From Alcanivorax sp. (GTDB lineage Bacteria > Pseudomonadota > Gammaproteobacteria > Pseudomonadales > Alcanivoracaceae): a stretch of 55,878 nucleotides of DNA. Both the position numbers and the translations under genes were made by a program. The notes beneath the pieces were generated by a model. That model was not told where the DNA came from and made no database searches. It saw nothing but the letters and a program-made list of their open reading frames with translations. Within the stretch, counting starts at the first letter, position 1. Every line of letters starts with the position of its first letter. Positions 17,449 to 26,514 of the stretch are shown one piece after another. Location: contig NZ_PBSH01000021.1 in assembly GCF_002726155.1 (NCBI RefSeq), positions 1-55,878 of the forward strand. The letters run 5' to 3'.

Positions 17449-18297
17449 TCATACCAACATGATCCACAGCGCCGCCATAATCAGCCAGATGGCCACGCAG
17501 CGCAGCAACAGACCCTGCAACCCCTCCAGATGGTCCATAGCGGTGTGCAAGGTTGCGGGGCTGGCGTCATGATTTTCTTCCTGTGCCACATTGGCCACGG
17601 ACAGCAACAACGAGGGTGACGACCGCAGCTGCCACCAGGCGCCGCGCATGCGTTTCATGACTGCAGTAAAATCCCCCGCCAGCGACATACTAACAATAAG
17701 CAACTGACGAGCAGGCAAACTCAGCCAATCATCCAGCGTTTGCTGCCAACCGAGGGATTCTGATTCGCGGCAATGGCGCCGCTGACGCTGTAGCCAGGCA
17801 TGGTTCATGACCACCAGAAACGCGGCCCCAAATCCCAGCAGCACTAGCCAGAAAATCGCCACGAACAAACGCTCCTCCCGGGACAGAATCTGCTCGTTCA
17901 ATTGCTGGTGGTAGGCCGGGTCACCGGGCACGCCATTAACGGAAAACTCGTCCGTGGCCAGGGCGGCAAACCCCTCCGGGTCATTCATGCGACCGCGCAC
18001 CAGCAGCTCATCCACATGCCGGAATTCACTATGGCTGCCCAGCAACCATAAAAGCAGCAATGTGCCCAGACCCAGCACCAGTAACTGGCCCCAGAAGCCG
18101 GACAACCAGCACGCTCCCCAGGCGATCAGCACAGCGGGCAGCAAGACCGCTACCCACCACACCCGGTTCGATTGGCCGATACGGCTGCCACAGCGCTGCA
18201 GCCACCGCTGGTGGCGCTCTTCACCGGCTAACAGGGGCGACCAACCAGCATCCACCCGGCGCAGACCCATCACAATGATCAACACAATAAACTTCAT
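17449..18297 (-). CDS. ampE: Inner-membrane protein AmpE
   Basis: The 282-residue membrane protein begins MKFIVLIIVMGLRRVDAGW and has about four membrane segments (roughly 48-66, 70-88, 145-165 and 265-282). These match AmpE, the partner encoded after ampD in E. coli and Pseudomonas. Its molecular role is unsettled; it has been proposed as a sensor or transporter linked to beta-lactamase induction. It overlaps ampD by four bases and lies upstream of aceE, an arrangement also known from enteric bacteria (ampDE near aceEF). Confidence 0.85.
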   Translation of the reverse strand: MKFIVLIIVMGLRRVDAGWSPLLAGEERHQRWLQRCGSRIGQSNRVWWVAVLLPAVLIAWGACWLSGFWGQLLVLGLGTLLLLWLLGSHSEFRHVDELLVRGRMNDPEGFAALATDEFSVNGVPGDPAYHQQLNEQILSREERLFVAIFWLVLLGFGAAFLVVMNHAWLQRQRRHCRESESLGWQQTLDDWLSLPARQLLIVSMSLAGDFTAVMKRMRGAWWQLRSSPSLLLSVANVAQEENHDASPATLHTAMDHLEGLQGLLLRCVAIWLIMAALWIMLV

Positions 18298-18860
18298 GCC
18301 GTTTCCTCCCTGAAATCGGCCAATTGTTCACGGTAACGGCACCAATCAAACGCCGGGCCGGGATCGGTTTTCCTGCCCGGCGCGATATGTTCATGGCCAG
18401 TAATACGGGCATCGGTAATAGCGGGATAATGGCGCTGCAGGAGCCGCGTTAACGCAGTAAGGGTGGCGTACTGTGCGCTTTCGTAGGCAATGGTATCGGC
18501 ACCTTCCAGCTCAATGCCAAGGGAGAAATCATTGCAGTTTTCACGCCCCTGAAACGCGGAGACGCCCGCATGCCAGGCACGTTTGTCACACGGCACAAAC
18601 TGCAACAGGCTGCCATCGCGGAGAATCAGAAAATGCGATGACACCGTTAACTGGTGGATGGTTTCAAAATAGGGATGATCTGCCGGGTTCAGGCAGTTTT
18701 GAAAGAACGCTTCGATATAGCCTCCACCAAACTGGCTCGGCGGCAGGCTGATGTTATGAATCACCAGCAGCGAAATATCCGCCGGATCAGGGCGCTCGTT
18801 AAAATTGGGGGATGGGCACCATTGCGCCTGGTCGACACGATGTCCGGAAAGGGTAAGCAC
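18294..18860 (-). CDS. ampD: 1,6-anhydro-N-acetylmuramyl-L-alanine amidase AmpD
   Basis: AmpD is a cytoplasmic zinc amidase that removes the peptide from anhydro-muropeptides during wall recycling; its loss derepresses AmpC in species that have AmpR/AmpC. The sequence has CPSPNFNERP at the N-terminus, the zinc histidine in LLVIHNIS, and the C-terminal GHEHIAPGRKTDPGP with the other His and Asp ligands. I chose the GTG at 18860 because AAAAGGAG lies eight bases upstream and it gives 188 residues, the family's normal length. The ATG at 19019 would add 53 unrelated residues. The start lies 44 bases beyond the stop of the DUF1631 gene, so the two genes do not overlap with this start. Confidence 0.92.
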   Translation of the reverse strand: MLTLSGHRVDQAQWCPSPNFNERPDPADISLLVIHNISLPPSQFGGGYIEAFFQNCLNPADHPYFETIHQLTVSSHFLILRDGSLLQFVPCDKRAWHAGVSAFQGRENCNDFSLGIELEGADTIAYESAQYATLTALTRLLQRHYPAITDARITGHEHIAPGRKTDPGPAFDWCRYREQLADFREETA

Positions 18861-18903
18861 CCGCGCAAGCTCCTTTTGCCTGCGCCGGGGCAGCGGTTGC
18901 AGG

Positions 18904-21156
18904 CTAGTGCTGCACGTTGTTGCCCTGCATACGACGCAGATCGCCAATAACTGCTTCCAGAGCCCGGTCAAACAGGGCTCCCTCTTCAATGAGTTTAACA
19001 GTCCCGTTATGCAGGGCAACGGCCAAGGTGTAAGCAGAAAACTCCTGCACCTTGATGCCGCGGCGGTTGGTGAACACCATTTTCACCCCGGCACGGATGT
19101 TGGCCGCCAGCTTGGCGCGACGCGGCTCACCGTCGTCCTGAATTTCAATCCACTGTCCCGGCGCCAGTTGGCTGCATTTCTTCACCAGGAAATGATTCTC
19201 CGGCAATTCCGGCACCGTTTCCGGCTGGGCCGGTTCGGCGGGCTGCTCTGGCTCCACCGCCACCCGCTCCGTCTGCAGGCCCTTGAGCAACTGCTGATGC
19301 ACATCACGGAATTTAACCAGCAGCTGCTTGGTTTCCACCGCATCGTAGTTAATCTGGCTGAGACCACTGTGCAAGGTCTTCAGCAGTTTCGGGCTGAGAT
19401 CCTTGAGCTTCTCAAGGGCCGCCTGTTCCCGGTGTTCCAGTACACTCCAGACCACCGCATCGACCACCTTCACCTGCTGCTGCCACAATCCGCTATCATC
19501 GCCTTCGCGCAGCCAGGTCAAGTACAACACCTGTTGCCAGCCCTGGCGCAGCAGACGCACGACCACATCAGGCAGCTGCCGCCCGGCCATGCGCTTATCC
19601 AGCACCGCCACCACTTCGCTGCGGGCTTGCTCGGCACGAGCCTTGCCCTCTTCTGCCTCGCGAACCCGCTGTTCCACACGATCGGAGCGGCTTTTCTGAT
19701 TATCGAAGAAGTGCTGAAATTCCTGTAACAGCGAGGAAAACAGGCTTGCATCATCTTCGTAGTCATCAATGATGCGGTGCACTGCCTGGTTAATCCGCTG
19801 GTACAGATCGTCCTGAATACCCTGCTGCGGATCCCATTGGCTACCGGCCCGGGCCAGCATGTTCAGCAATAGGCGAGCTTCATGATTGTCGTTGCTAAAG
19901 AAGGTTTTATCGATGATCGCTACTTTCAGCAGCGGGATCTGCAGGCGGCCAATCAGCGCCTTGATTTCCGAGGGCAGCCCTTCGTCATCCAGAATGAAAT
20001 CGAACAGCAGGGCCACCAGATTGATGACATCATCATCAGCCTGATCCAGAGCATGGATGGCCTCGCCGTGCTCATTGTCCAGCAACTCGGACAGGTCGGT
20101 TTTCAGATCGGCGCGGTCTTCGCCTTCATCCTCACCGAGGCTACGCTCTACCCGCTGCAGACGGTTCAAAACGCCGAGCAGATCATCAGAACTGACCTGA
20201 TGCACAGACGCCGCGTTCGCCACCGGCGCGCCATTCATATAAGGCACACCGTTCTGCATAACGGCCATGGCCGCCTCGCTGGCTGCGCCCGGCGCGCCGC
20301 CGGACGCCCCCCCACCCGGGCCACCCTGCATGCCACGCATGGTTACCAGCAATTCCTGCAGCAAACCGAACATCTGATCGTTGCTCGGGCCGCCGGCATT
20401 CCCCGCCGTCGGTATCACACTGTCAGCGCTCTGGCTTGCCAGTGAGCGGGAACCGGGCTTGCGGGCCGGAGCGATAGGCGCAGACTTCATTTCCGGCAGC
20501 ACCCCGGCATCAATCAGCACCTTGTTGGCTTCACTGACCAGATAACCGGTTTCCGCCATCACTTCCCGCTCGAACAGCTTGAGGATGATCAGACGGGCCT
20601 TGATATCCAACGACAGCTTTTCCAGCCCTTCGCTGAAGCAGGCCACCAGCTGGCGGGGTTCCAACGGGTTGTTGTGTTCATTCACTTCCCGTTTGCTTTC
20701 AAACAGGTATTCGATGCGGTGACAGAGGACCTTCAGCTGCTCGTTACAGCCATTTCGAGCCCGGCGGGCCATGTTGTCCAGCGCCACCGAGGTTTCCAGC
20801 TCATCCTCGTTAACCAGCGTCAGGGAATCCAGATCTACCGGCGTTTTTTCCAGTGTCTCGGTTTCCGGGGGCCGCGCCAGGATCAGAAATTGATGATTAA
20901 TGGCCTGTTTGAAGCTGCCCACCAGTCCAGCACGCTGAATGCGCAGCTCGCGCATGGCCTCGAAATAGCGCTCTCGCTCGCTATCAGTTTCCTTCTCGGC
21001 CAAGTCAAAGAGCTTGTCATCGGCACCATCCAACATATCCCCGAGGTAGGCAGCGCTGAGGGACAAGTAACGCGCACACACCTTCTCAAGCGGCCGCGGC
21101 ATACTGCCTGGCGTTGCTTTCCCGGAAACCGGCTTTAGCTGTGTGACCTTGGACAT
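18904..21156 (-). CDS. DUF1631 family protein of unknown function
   Basis: The roughly 750-residue cytoplasmic protein has no signal peptide or membrane segment and is mostly helical and charged. A Gly/Ala-rich break (MRGMQGGPGGGASGGAPG) lies about a third of the way in. Its C-terminal part contains LAPGQWIEI and AKLAANIRAGVKMVFTNRRG, which resembles the PilZ-like end seen in DUF1631 proteins. It is the gene before ampD, as I recall for Pseudomonas (sometimes mislabelled thymidine phosphorylase). The start is uncertain: ATG at 21156 follows GGGGGAG closely, while ATG at 21201 has no ribosome binding site. The function is unknown. Confidence 0.8.
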   Translation of the reverse strand: MSKVTQLKPVSGKATPGSMPRPLEKVCARYLSLSAAYLGDMLDGADDKLFDLAEKETDSERERYFEAMRELRIQRAGLVGSFKQAINHQFLILARPPETETLEKTPVDLDSLTLVNEDELETSVALDNMARRARNGCNEQLKVLCHRIEYLFESKREVNEHNNPLEPRQLVACFSEGLEKLSLDIKARLIILKLFEREVMAETGYLVSEANKVLIDAGVLPEMKSAPIAPARKPGSRSLASQSADSVIPTAGNAGGPSNDQMFGLLQELLVTMRGMQGGPGGGASGGAPGAASEAAMAVMQNGVPYMNGAPVANAASVHQVSSDDLLGVLNRLQRVERSLGEDEGEDRADLKTDLSELLDNEHGEAIHALDQADDDVINLVALLFDFILDDEGLPSEIKALIGRLQIPLLKVAIIDKTFFSNDNHEARLLLNMLARAGSQWDPQQGIQDDLYQRINQAVHRIIDDYEDDASLFSSLLQEFQHFFDNQKSRSDRVEQRVREAEEGKARAEQARSEVVAVLDKRMAGRQLPDVVVRLLRQGWQQVLYLTWLREGDDSGLWQQQVKVVDAVVWSVLEHREQAALEKLKDLSPKLLKTLHSGLSQINYDAVETKQLLVKFRDVHQQLLKGLQTERVAVEPEQPAEPAQPETVPELPENHFLVKKCSQLAPGQWIEIQDDGEPRRAKLAANIRAGVKMVFTNRRGIKVQEFSAYTLAVALHNGTVKLIEEGALFDRALEAVIGDLRRMQGNNVQH

Positions 21157-21388
21157 TGCTCCCCCGGCAGGCGAACCCGCGACAGGCTGGGTGAAATACA
21201 TCAAAAACAGGGTGTGTATGGCACCAACGTTTTAATACTTTAATACGCTACCATGCATCAAGAGTAAGAATTTTGAACTAGTTGGCACTGACAGAATAGT
21301 GTGCGAGCACTCACAAACAAAACGCCCCACTTTCCCTACCCCGGAAATTCCCCTAGCCTAAGGCCTTTCGGGGCATTGGACGATAGCC

Positions 21389-22726
21389 ATGGAACAGACG
21401 GTAACCATACTCAAACAGATTAGTGGTCTTCTGTGGGGATGGCCGGCGCTGATTCTCATCGCCGGCACAGGCATTTATCTCACCCTCATTCTCGGCTTCC
21501 TGCCCTTGCGCCAGCTGGGTTTCGGTTTCCGGCAAATGCTGGGGCCACAGCGCGGGGTGGGCACCATCGGTGCCGGCGCCGCCCTCGCCACGTCACTGTC
21601 TGCCACCATTGGTACCGGTAATATTGTAGGCGTAGCCACCGCCATTCACTCCGGTGGCCCTGGTGCCCTGGTCTGGATGTGGCTGATCGCCCTGGTGGGC
21701 ATGGCGACCAAATACGCAGAAGCGGTCCTCGCCGTCCATTTCCGGGAAAAAGATGCCGCCGGGCAATACGTGGGCGGCCCCATGTATTACATCAAAAACG
21801 GCCTGGGCAAGAACTGGCACTGGCTGGCCATCGCCTTTGCCGTCTTCGGCATGATTGCCGGCTTCGGGATTGGTAACAGCGTCCAGGCCAACTCCGTGGC
21901 TCACGGACTCAATGACAGCTTTGGTCTGCCACCCTGGATCACCGGCGTCACTCTGGCGGTCCTGGTGGGCATGGTGGTGCTGGGCGGCATGAAACGGATC
22001 GCCACCGTGGCGACCTTTATTGTGCCCTTTATGGCACTAGCCTATCTGCTGGCAGGCCTGGTGGTTCTGGCGGATCACGCCAGCGCCATTCCCGATGCTC
22101 TGGCCCTGTGTTTTGAAGGGGCCTTCAGCGGCACCGCCGCCGCCGGTGGTTTTGCCGGGGCGCTGGTGAAAGAAGCCATCCGCTTCGGTATGGCCCGGGG
22201 GATCTTCTCCAACGAAGCCGGCCTGGGCAGCGCCCCCATCGCCCACGCCTCCGCCAACACGGACCATCCAGCACGGCAAGGCTCCATCGCCATGCTCGGC
22301 ACCTTCATCGACACCATTATTGTCTGCTCCGTTACCGGCTTGGCGATTGTATCAACCGGCGTGTGGGACAGCGGCGTCAAAGGCGCTCCGCTCTCCGCCA
22401 TGGCGTTTTCATCCACCTTCGGCGGTGTCGGCAACATCATCGTGGCCTGTAGTCTGGCCGTGTTTGCCTTTACCACCTTGCTGGGCTGGAGCCTGTACAG
22501 CGAGCGCTGCACCCAGTTCCTGTTCGGTAACAAGGCAATCATGCCATTCCGGATCATCTGGGTACTGGCCGTGCCGTTGGGCGCCATTGTCAGCCTGAAC
22601 TTCGTCTGGGCGCTGGCCGACATCATGAATATCCTGATGGCCGTGCCAAACCTGATCGCTCTGTTATTATTGTCCCCCATTGTGGTTCGGCTGAGCCGAG
22701 AGTTCTTCGCCAACCGCCCGGATTAA
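21389..22726 (+). CDS. Alanine or glycine:cation symporter (AGCS family)
   Basis: The 445-residue inner-membrane transporter has about 11 hydrophobic segments. It shows the AGCS signatures SATIGTGNIVGVATAI (near 70-85), GPGALVWMW, YVGGPMYYI and GIFSNEAGLGSAPIAHA. Members import alanine, glycine or related amino acids with sodium. It is transcribed alone and faces away from the DUF1631 gene. A 26-base perfect hairpin follows the stop. The precise amino acid substrate cannot be read from the sequence. Confidence 0.93.
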   Translation: MEQTVTILKQISGLLWGWPALILIAGTGIYLTLILGFLPLRQLGFGFRQMLGPQRGVGTIGAGAALATSLSATIGTGNIVGVATAIHSGGPGALVWMWLIALVGMATKYAEAVLAVHFREKDAAGQYVGGPMYYIKNGLGKNWHWLAIAFAVFGMIAGFGIGNSVQANSVAHGLNDSFGLPPWITGVTLAVLVGMVVLGGMKRIATVATFIVPFMALAYLLAGLVVLADHASAIPDALALCFEGAFSGTAAAGGFAGALVKEAIRFGMARGIFSNEAGLGSAPIAHASANTDHPARQGSIAMLGTFIDTIIVCSVTGLAIVSTGVWDSGVKGAPLSAMAFSSTFGGVGNIIVACSLAVFAFTTLLGWSLYSERCTQFLFGNKAIMPFRIIWVLAVPLGAIVSLNFVWALADIMNILMAVPNLIALLLLSPIVVRLSREFFANRPD

Positions 22727-22733
22727 CTCCTGA

Positions 22734-22759
22734 CGGTTGACGGCTACAGCCGTCAACCG
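22734..22759 (+). terminator. Hairpin after the AGCS symporter gene
   Basis: A perfect 12-bp inverted repeat (CGGTTGACGGCT and its complement, two-base centre) begins eight bases after the stop codon. There is no T-tract, so it may be a weak terminator or an mRNA-stabilising 3' hairpin. Confidence 0.5.
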
Positions 22760-22837
22760 CCACTGTCACGCCCCACCGCCGTCAGCATTCAATGAGTGCG
22801 CGCGGGGCCGCGACCTGTAACCGTATTCAGAGATCCC

Positions 22838-23701
22838 ATGACCTTCAGCGCCAACCTGCCCGACTATATTCGTGACGACATCACCCGCAATGTGACCTTT
22901 GCTCTGGAAGAAGATATCCGCGATGGCGATATCACCGCCCAGCTCATCGACGCGGACAGCCGCAGCACTGCCACCATCATTACCCGCGAAGACACGGTCA
23001 TGTGCGGCACGCCATGGGCCGACGAAGTGTTTCAGCAGTTGGGCGACGTGGACGTTGAGTGGCATGTTCAGGATGGCGACCGCCTCACAGCCGATACCAC
23101 TTTATGCACCCTGCGCGGCAACACCCGCAAGATACTCACCGGCGAGCGCACCGCCCTGAATTTCCTGCAAACCCTGATGGGCACCGCCACCACCGCCCGC
23201 CGCTACGCGGATGCCGTGGCCGGCAGCAACGTCACCATTCTGGACACTCGAAAAACCCTACCCGGCCTGCGCGCCGGCCAGAAATACGCTGTACTCTGCG
23301 GCGGCTGCCAAAACCACCGCATCGGCCTCTACGACGCCTTCCTGATCAAGGAAAACCATGTCACCGCCTGCCGCGGCATCACCCCGGCAATTGAAAGGGC
23401 ACGGGCGTTGGCGCCGGACAAGAAAATCATCGTGGAAGTGGAAACCCTGGCAGAACTGGGGGAAGCGGCTGCACTTAAGCCGGATCAGATTATGCTGGAT
23501 AATTTCAGTGTGGAAATGTTGAAAGAAGCGGCCGGGATGCCGATTGAATCGGCGCTGGAAGTGTCGGGTAATTTGACCGTGGGTAATGCAGGTGGACTAC
23601 CCAAAAGCCGGCACTGGTTTTTATCTTCCGGGGCGCTGACAAAGCATGTTCAGGCGGCCGATCTATCATTGCGACTTAGCGCTGAAGATAGAGAAGGGTA
23701 A
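22838..23701 (+). CDS. nadC: Nicotinate-nucleotide pyrophosphorylase (carboxylating)
   Basis: NadC converts quinolinate and PRPP to nicotinate mononucleotide in NAD synthesis. The 287-residue protein has ALEEDIRDGDIT, ERTALNFLQ, DTRKTLPGLR (with the active-site Arg/Lys) and GGCQNHRIGLYDAFLIKENH. The C-terminus ends SGALTKHVQAADLSLRL as expected. Just before that, however, the normally conserved ETGVDFIS-type segment is replaced by LPKSRHWFLS without change of length. I chose the ATG at 22838 because NadC homology starts there; the upstream GTG at 22796 adds non-homologous residues. Its position next to pil genes matches Pseudomonas. Confidence 0.93.
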   Translation: MTFSANLPDYIRDDITRNVTFALEEDIRDGDITAQLIDADSRSTATIITREDTVMCGTPWADEVFQQLGDVDVEWHVQDGDRLTADTTLCTLRGNTRKILTGERTALNFLQTLMGTATTARRYADAVAGSNVTILDTRKTLPGLRAGQKYAVLCGGCQNHRIGLYDAFLIKENHVTACRGITPAIERARALAPDKKIIVEVETLAELGEAAALKPDQIMLDNFSVEMLKEAAGMPIESALEVSGNLTVGNAGGLPKSRHWFLSSGALTKHVQAADLSLRLSAEDREG

Positions 23702-23750
23702 CAGCTATTAGTCACCATCAGCGCCAGACACAACAGCACAAGATAATATC

Positions 23751-23778
23751 AAAAAACCCGGCAAAAGCCGGGTTTTTT
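23751..23778. terminator. Bidirectional intrinsic terminator, nadC / pilA
   Basis: AAAAAACCCGGC pairs with GCCGGGTTTTTT around an AAAA loop. It lies between the convergent nadC and pilA genes and has A- and T-tracts on both sides. Confidence 0.95.
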
Positions 23779-23822
23779 GTCAATCCATCGAAGCTACTCT
23801 CATAACTTCTATCGATCGTAGT

Positions 23823-24302
23823 TTACACTCGGCACTCAGCCGGCAGGTACTTAGCTTCAATAGTCGTCGGAGCACCTGCAGCCTGGGTACAAACCCACTC
23901 AACAGAGCCCGTAGAATTAGCATTAGAAATGGCGGCACCACCAATCTGAGGAACCATGGCCAACACGTTGTCACCGCCAAGCTGGGCGATACCAGCAAGA
24001 GTCACAGTGATAGCGCCAGTAGCACCATCGACAGCAATCGCAGTAATGCGATTAGTCGTCAGGGCCGCTTGATCATTGGCAATTTCAGTGGCATAGGCAT
24101 TAACACCATTCATGCCGCCATTCGCAAACATTTCGGTCACCCCTGTACGCACGGCGCTCGCAGCGATCATACCTTCAGACACTTGGGCGCGCACTGTGTA
24201 ATCTTGATAAGCAGGCAGCGCTACAGCAGCCAAAATACCAATGATCGCCACAACGATCATCAATTCGATAAGGGTGAAACCCTGCTGGATTTGCTTCTTC
24301 AT
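23823..24302 (-). CDS. pilA: Type IV major pilin PilA
   Basis: The 159-residue prepilin has the class III signal MKKQIQQG cut before [20 protein letters not shown], with Gly8 before the cut and Glu at position 5 of the mature pilin. The hydrophobic helix continues into [11 protein letters not shown]. Two cysteines near the C-terminus (about 18 residues apart, in WVCTQ and PAEC) should form the disulfide loop. I chose ATG 24302 because GGAG lies eight bases upstream and the leader is then the normal size. It diverges from pilBCD, whose products assemble and process it. A sigma54 promoter lies upstream, so PilS/PilR control is likely. Confidence 0.96.
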   Translation of the reverse strand: MKKQIQQGFTLIELMIVVAIIGILAAVALPAYQDYTVRAQVSEGMIAASAVRTGVTEMFANGGMNGVNAYATEIANDQAALTTNRITAIAVDGATGAITVTLAGIAQLGGDNVLAMVPQIGGAAISNANSTGSVEWVCTQAAGAPTTIEAKYLPAECRV

Positions 24303-24369
24303 TTTGATTTCTCCAATCATTGGCAAATTTTTTTGAACCCACCCTAGGCGAGCATCTGTGTGCTTTCAA

Positions 24370-24385
24370 AGCATGGAGCGTGCCA
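24370..24385 (-). promoter_or_regulatory. Sigma54 (-24/-12) promoter of pilA
   Basis: On the minus strand TGGCACG, four bases, then ATGCT gives the GG-N10-GC spacing required by RpoN, with one mismatch from the TTGC element. It lies about 68 bases upstream of the pilA start. RpoN with PilR drives pilA in Pseudomonas; pilSR is not in this window. Confidence 0.8.
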
Positions 24386-24482
24386 ACCTGATCCTATTGA
24401 AGAAATTTTATTGGAAACGGGCTATTTCAAGCGCTCATGGAGATTAAAAACACCAGATAACCAACCGCCGAAGCTCCACCCT

Positions 24483-24519
24483 GTGACATGGAATGCCACC
24501 TCATGACACTCCATGTCAC
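24483..24519. repeat. Inverted repeat in the pilA-pilB spacer
   Basis: GTGACATGGA (24483-24492) and TCCATGTCAC (24510-24519) form a perfect 10-bp inverted repeat with 17 bases between. It could be an operator for a dimeric regulator or an RNA hairpin. No T-tract follows. Confidence 0.6.
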
Positions 24520-24805
24520 CCATGGCGCCAACAACTGACACCTCCCCCAACCCATTCGCATTGCTGTTGATAATCGTAACCAATGCCATGCACACCAACG
24601 ATGACCGATACAAGCCCCGTCCGTTTTGGTTTCGGCCCTATGCCCCCGCTCCATACGATCAGGCGAATTGCAGGAGTAGGTGAGAAATCGGAGGCAAGGT
24701 ACTGATTTTGCGACATCTGGCCTTTCCAGCCACGGGCACACACGGTATGTTAGGAAAAAAGTGTTGGGCGCACCGACCAGACTAAGCATAAACAAGCAGG
24801 TTGCC

Positions 24806-26512
24806 ATGACTAGCCAAACCGCCTCATTCAGCGGCTTACCGCACCGATTGATACAACAGGGCCTGTTAGACGCTGACAGCGCTGAGCAAATTCTACAGCA
24901 GGCTCGCCAAGAGAAAACCAGCTTGGTACGACAAATTGTTGCCAGCGGCAAACTCACCGCCCGACAGGTAGCCTGCGCCGTGGCGGAAGAGTTCGGGGAT
25001 CCGATTCTCGACTTGAGTAGCTTTCAGCGCGACAGTCTGATCAAGGATCTGGTGGACCCCAAGTTAATCAACAAACACCATGTATTGCCCCTCTATCGGC
25101 GAGGTAGCCGCCTGTTTGTGGCCGTATCAGATCCCACCAACCTTCCCGCCCTGGAAGAAATTCGTTTTAACACCGGCCTAAACGTTGAGACAGTGATTGT
25201 CGAAGAGGACAAATTAACACTGTGGATCGACGCGGTAGAGTCTGAGACTGAAGGCGACGCCTTTGGCGATCTGGATGACGGGCTGGATAACCTGGACATC
25301 GGCGAAGGAGAAGAGAAGAAGGACGAGACTCAATCCGGCGCAGATGACGCGCCGATTGTTCGCTTCGTCAACAAGCTTCTTCTTGATGCTATTAAGGGAG
25401 GAGCATCCGACTTGCACTTCGAGCCCTATGAGAAGACCTACCGGGTACGTTTTCGCCAGGACGGTATTCTGCAAACCGTATCGAAGCCGCCCATCAATAT
25501 CGCCAGTAAGCTCTCTGCCCGCCTGAAAGTGATGTCACGGCTGGATATCTCCGAGCGCCGAGTGCCTCAGGACGGTCGTATCAAGCTGAAAATTTCCAAG
25601 ACCCGGGCCATCGACTTCCGGGTTAACACCTGCCCCACGCTATTTGGCGAAAAAATAGTATTGCGTATCCTGGACCCGGAATCCGCCAAGATGGGCATTG
25701 AGGCACTGGGGTACGAAGATGACCAGAAACAAATGTACTTGGATGCCCTGCACAAACCCCAAGGCATGATCCTTGTCACAGGCCCTACCGGCTCGGGAAA
25801 AACCGTTTCGCTGTATACCGGAGTCAATATCCTCAATACGCCGGAGCTCAATATCTCCACAGCGGAAGATCCGGTGGAAATCAACTTGGAGGGTGTAAAC
25901 CAGGTTAACGTCAATCCGAAGCAAGGCATGAACTTCTCATCGGCACTGCGCGCCTTCCTCCGTCAGGACCCTGACGTGATTCTGGTGGGGGAAATTCGAG
26001 ACCTTGAAACCGCTGAAATTGCCGTGAAAGCCGCTCAGACCGGGCACCTTGTACTTTCCACTCTGCACACCAACAGCGCGCCGGAAACCCTGACCCGCCT
26101 TCGCAACATGGGGGTACCCTCCTTCAATATTGCCACCTCGGTATTGTTGATTATTGCCCAGCGCCTGGCACGTCGCCTGTGCGAACACTGCAAAACGGCC
26201 GTGGATATCCCCAAACAATCGCTGCTTGAGATGGGTTTCACGGAAGATGACATCACTAGCGGGTTTACTGTGTACGGACCGGAAGGGTGTGATAAATGCA
26301 AGAACGGCTACAAAGGCCGCGTAGGGGTCTATGAGGTGGTCAAAATCACTGACGGCATCGCACGCATTATTATGGAAGAGGGGAACTCCATTGAAATTGC
26401 CGACCAGTGCCAAAAAGAGGGCTTTAACGACCTTCACCGCTCCGGCCTGGTAAAAGCAATGCAGGGAGTTACCAGCCTGGAAGAAATTAACCGTGTCACC
26501 AGCGGACATTAA
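24806..26512 (+). CDS. pilB: Type IV pilus assembly ATPase PilB
   Basis: PilB is the cytoplasmic hexameric ATPase that powers pilus extension. The 568-residue protein has an N-terminal MshEN/GspE-N domain (about 1-140), a variable acidic linker rich in Asp/Glu/Gly (about 145-180), and the ATPase domain. That domain carries Walker A GPTGSGKT at 326-333, the Asp box, Walker B region VILVGEIRD and the His box. A zinc site is formed by Cys459, Cys462, Cys495 and Cys498. I chose the ATG at 24806 because the homology starts near there. pilC follows with a two-base gap, which indicates one operon. Confidence 0.96.
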   Translation: MTSQTASFSGLPHRLIQQGLLDADSAEQILQQARQEKTSLVRQIVASGKLTARQVACAVAEEFGDPILDLSSFQRDSLIKDLVDPKLINKHHVLPLYRRGSRLFVAVSDPTNLPALEEIRFNTGLNVETVIVEEDKLTLWIDAVESETEGDAFGDLDDGLDNLDIGEGEEKKDETQSGADDAPIVRFVNKLLLDAIKGGASDLHFEPYEKTYRVRFRQDGILQTVSKPPINIASKLSARLKVMSRLDISERRVPQDGRIKLKISKTRAIDFRVNTCPTLFGEKIVLRILDPESAKMGIEALGYEDDQKQMYLDALHKPQGMILVTGPTGSGKTVSLYTGVNILNTPELNISTAEDPVEINLEGVNQVNVNPKQGMNFSSALRAFLRQDPDVILVGEIRDLETAEIAVKAAQTGHLVLSTLHTNSAPETLTRLRNMGVPSFNIATSVLLIIAQRLARRLCEHCKTAVDIPKQSLLEMGFTEDDITSGFTVYGPEGCDKCKNGYKGRVGVYEVVKITDGIARIIMEEGNSIEIADQCQKEGFNDLHRSGLVKAMQGVTSLEEINRVTSGH

Positions 26513-26514
26513 TT

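Larger units (their letters stand above)
24303..24805. other. 503-bp divergent intergenic region, pilA / pilB
   Basis: On the pilA side this region holds a sigma54 promoter (24370-24385). In the middle is an imperfect dyad with perfect 10-bp arms (24483-24519). The pilB side has no clear sigma70 or sigma54 promoter and no strong ribosome binding site. Reading frames across it (for example 24427-24957 on the minus strand) overlap pilB and look non-coding. Confidence 0.65.

Noticed and set aside
18861..19019. Longer AmpD starting at the ATG at 19019
   Set aside because: It would overlap the DUF1631 gene by 116 bases and add 53 residues without AmpD similarity; the GTG at 18860 has a better ribosome binding site and gives the normal length.
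24427..24957. 176-residue minus-strand frame in the pilA-pilB region
   Set aside because: It overlaps the first 150 bases of pilB, is rich in Trp, Cys and Arg as in non-coding frames, and has no domain.
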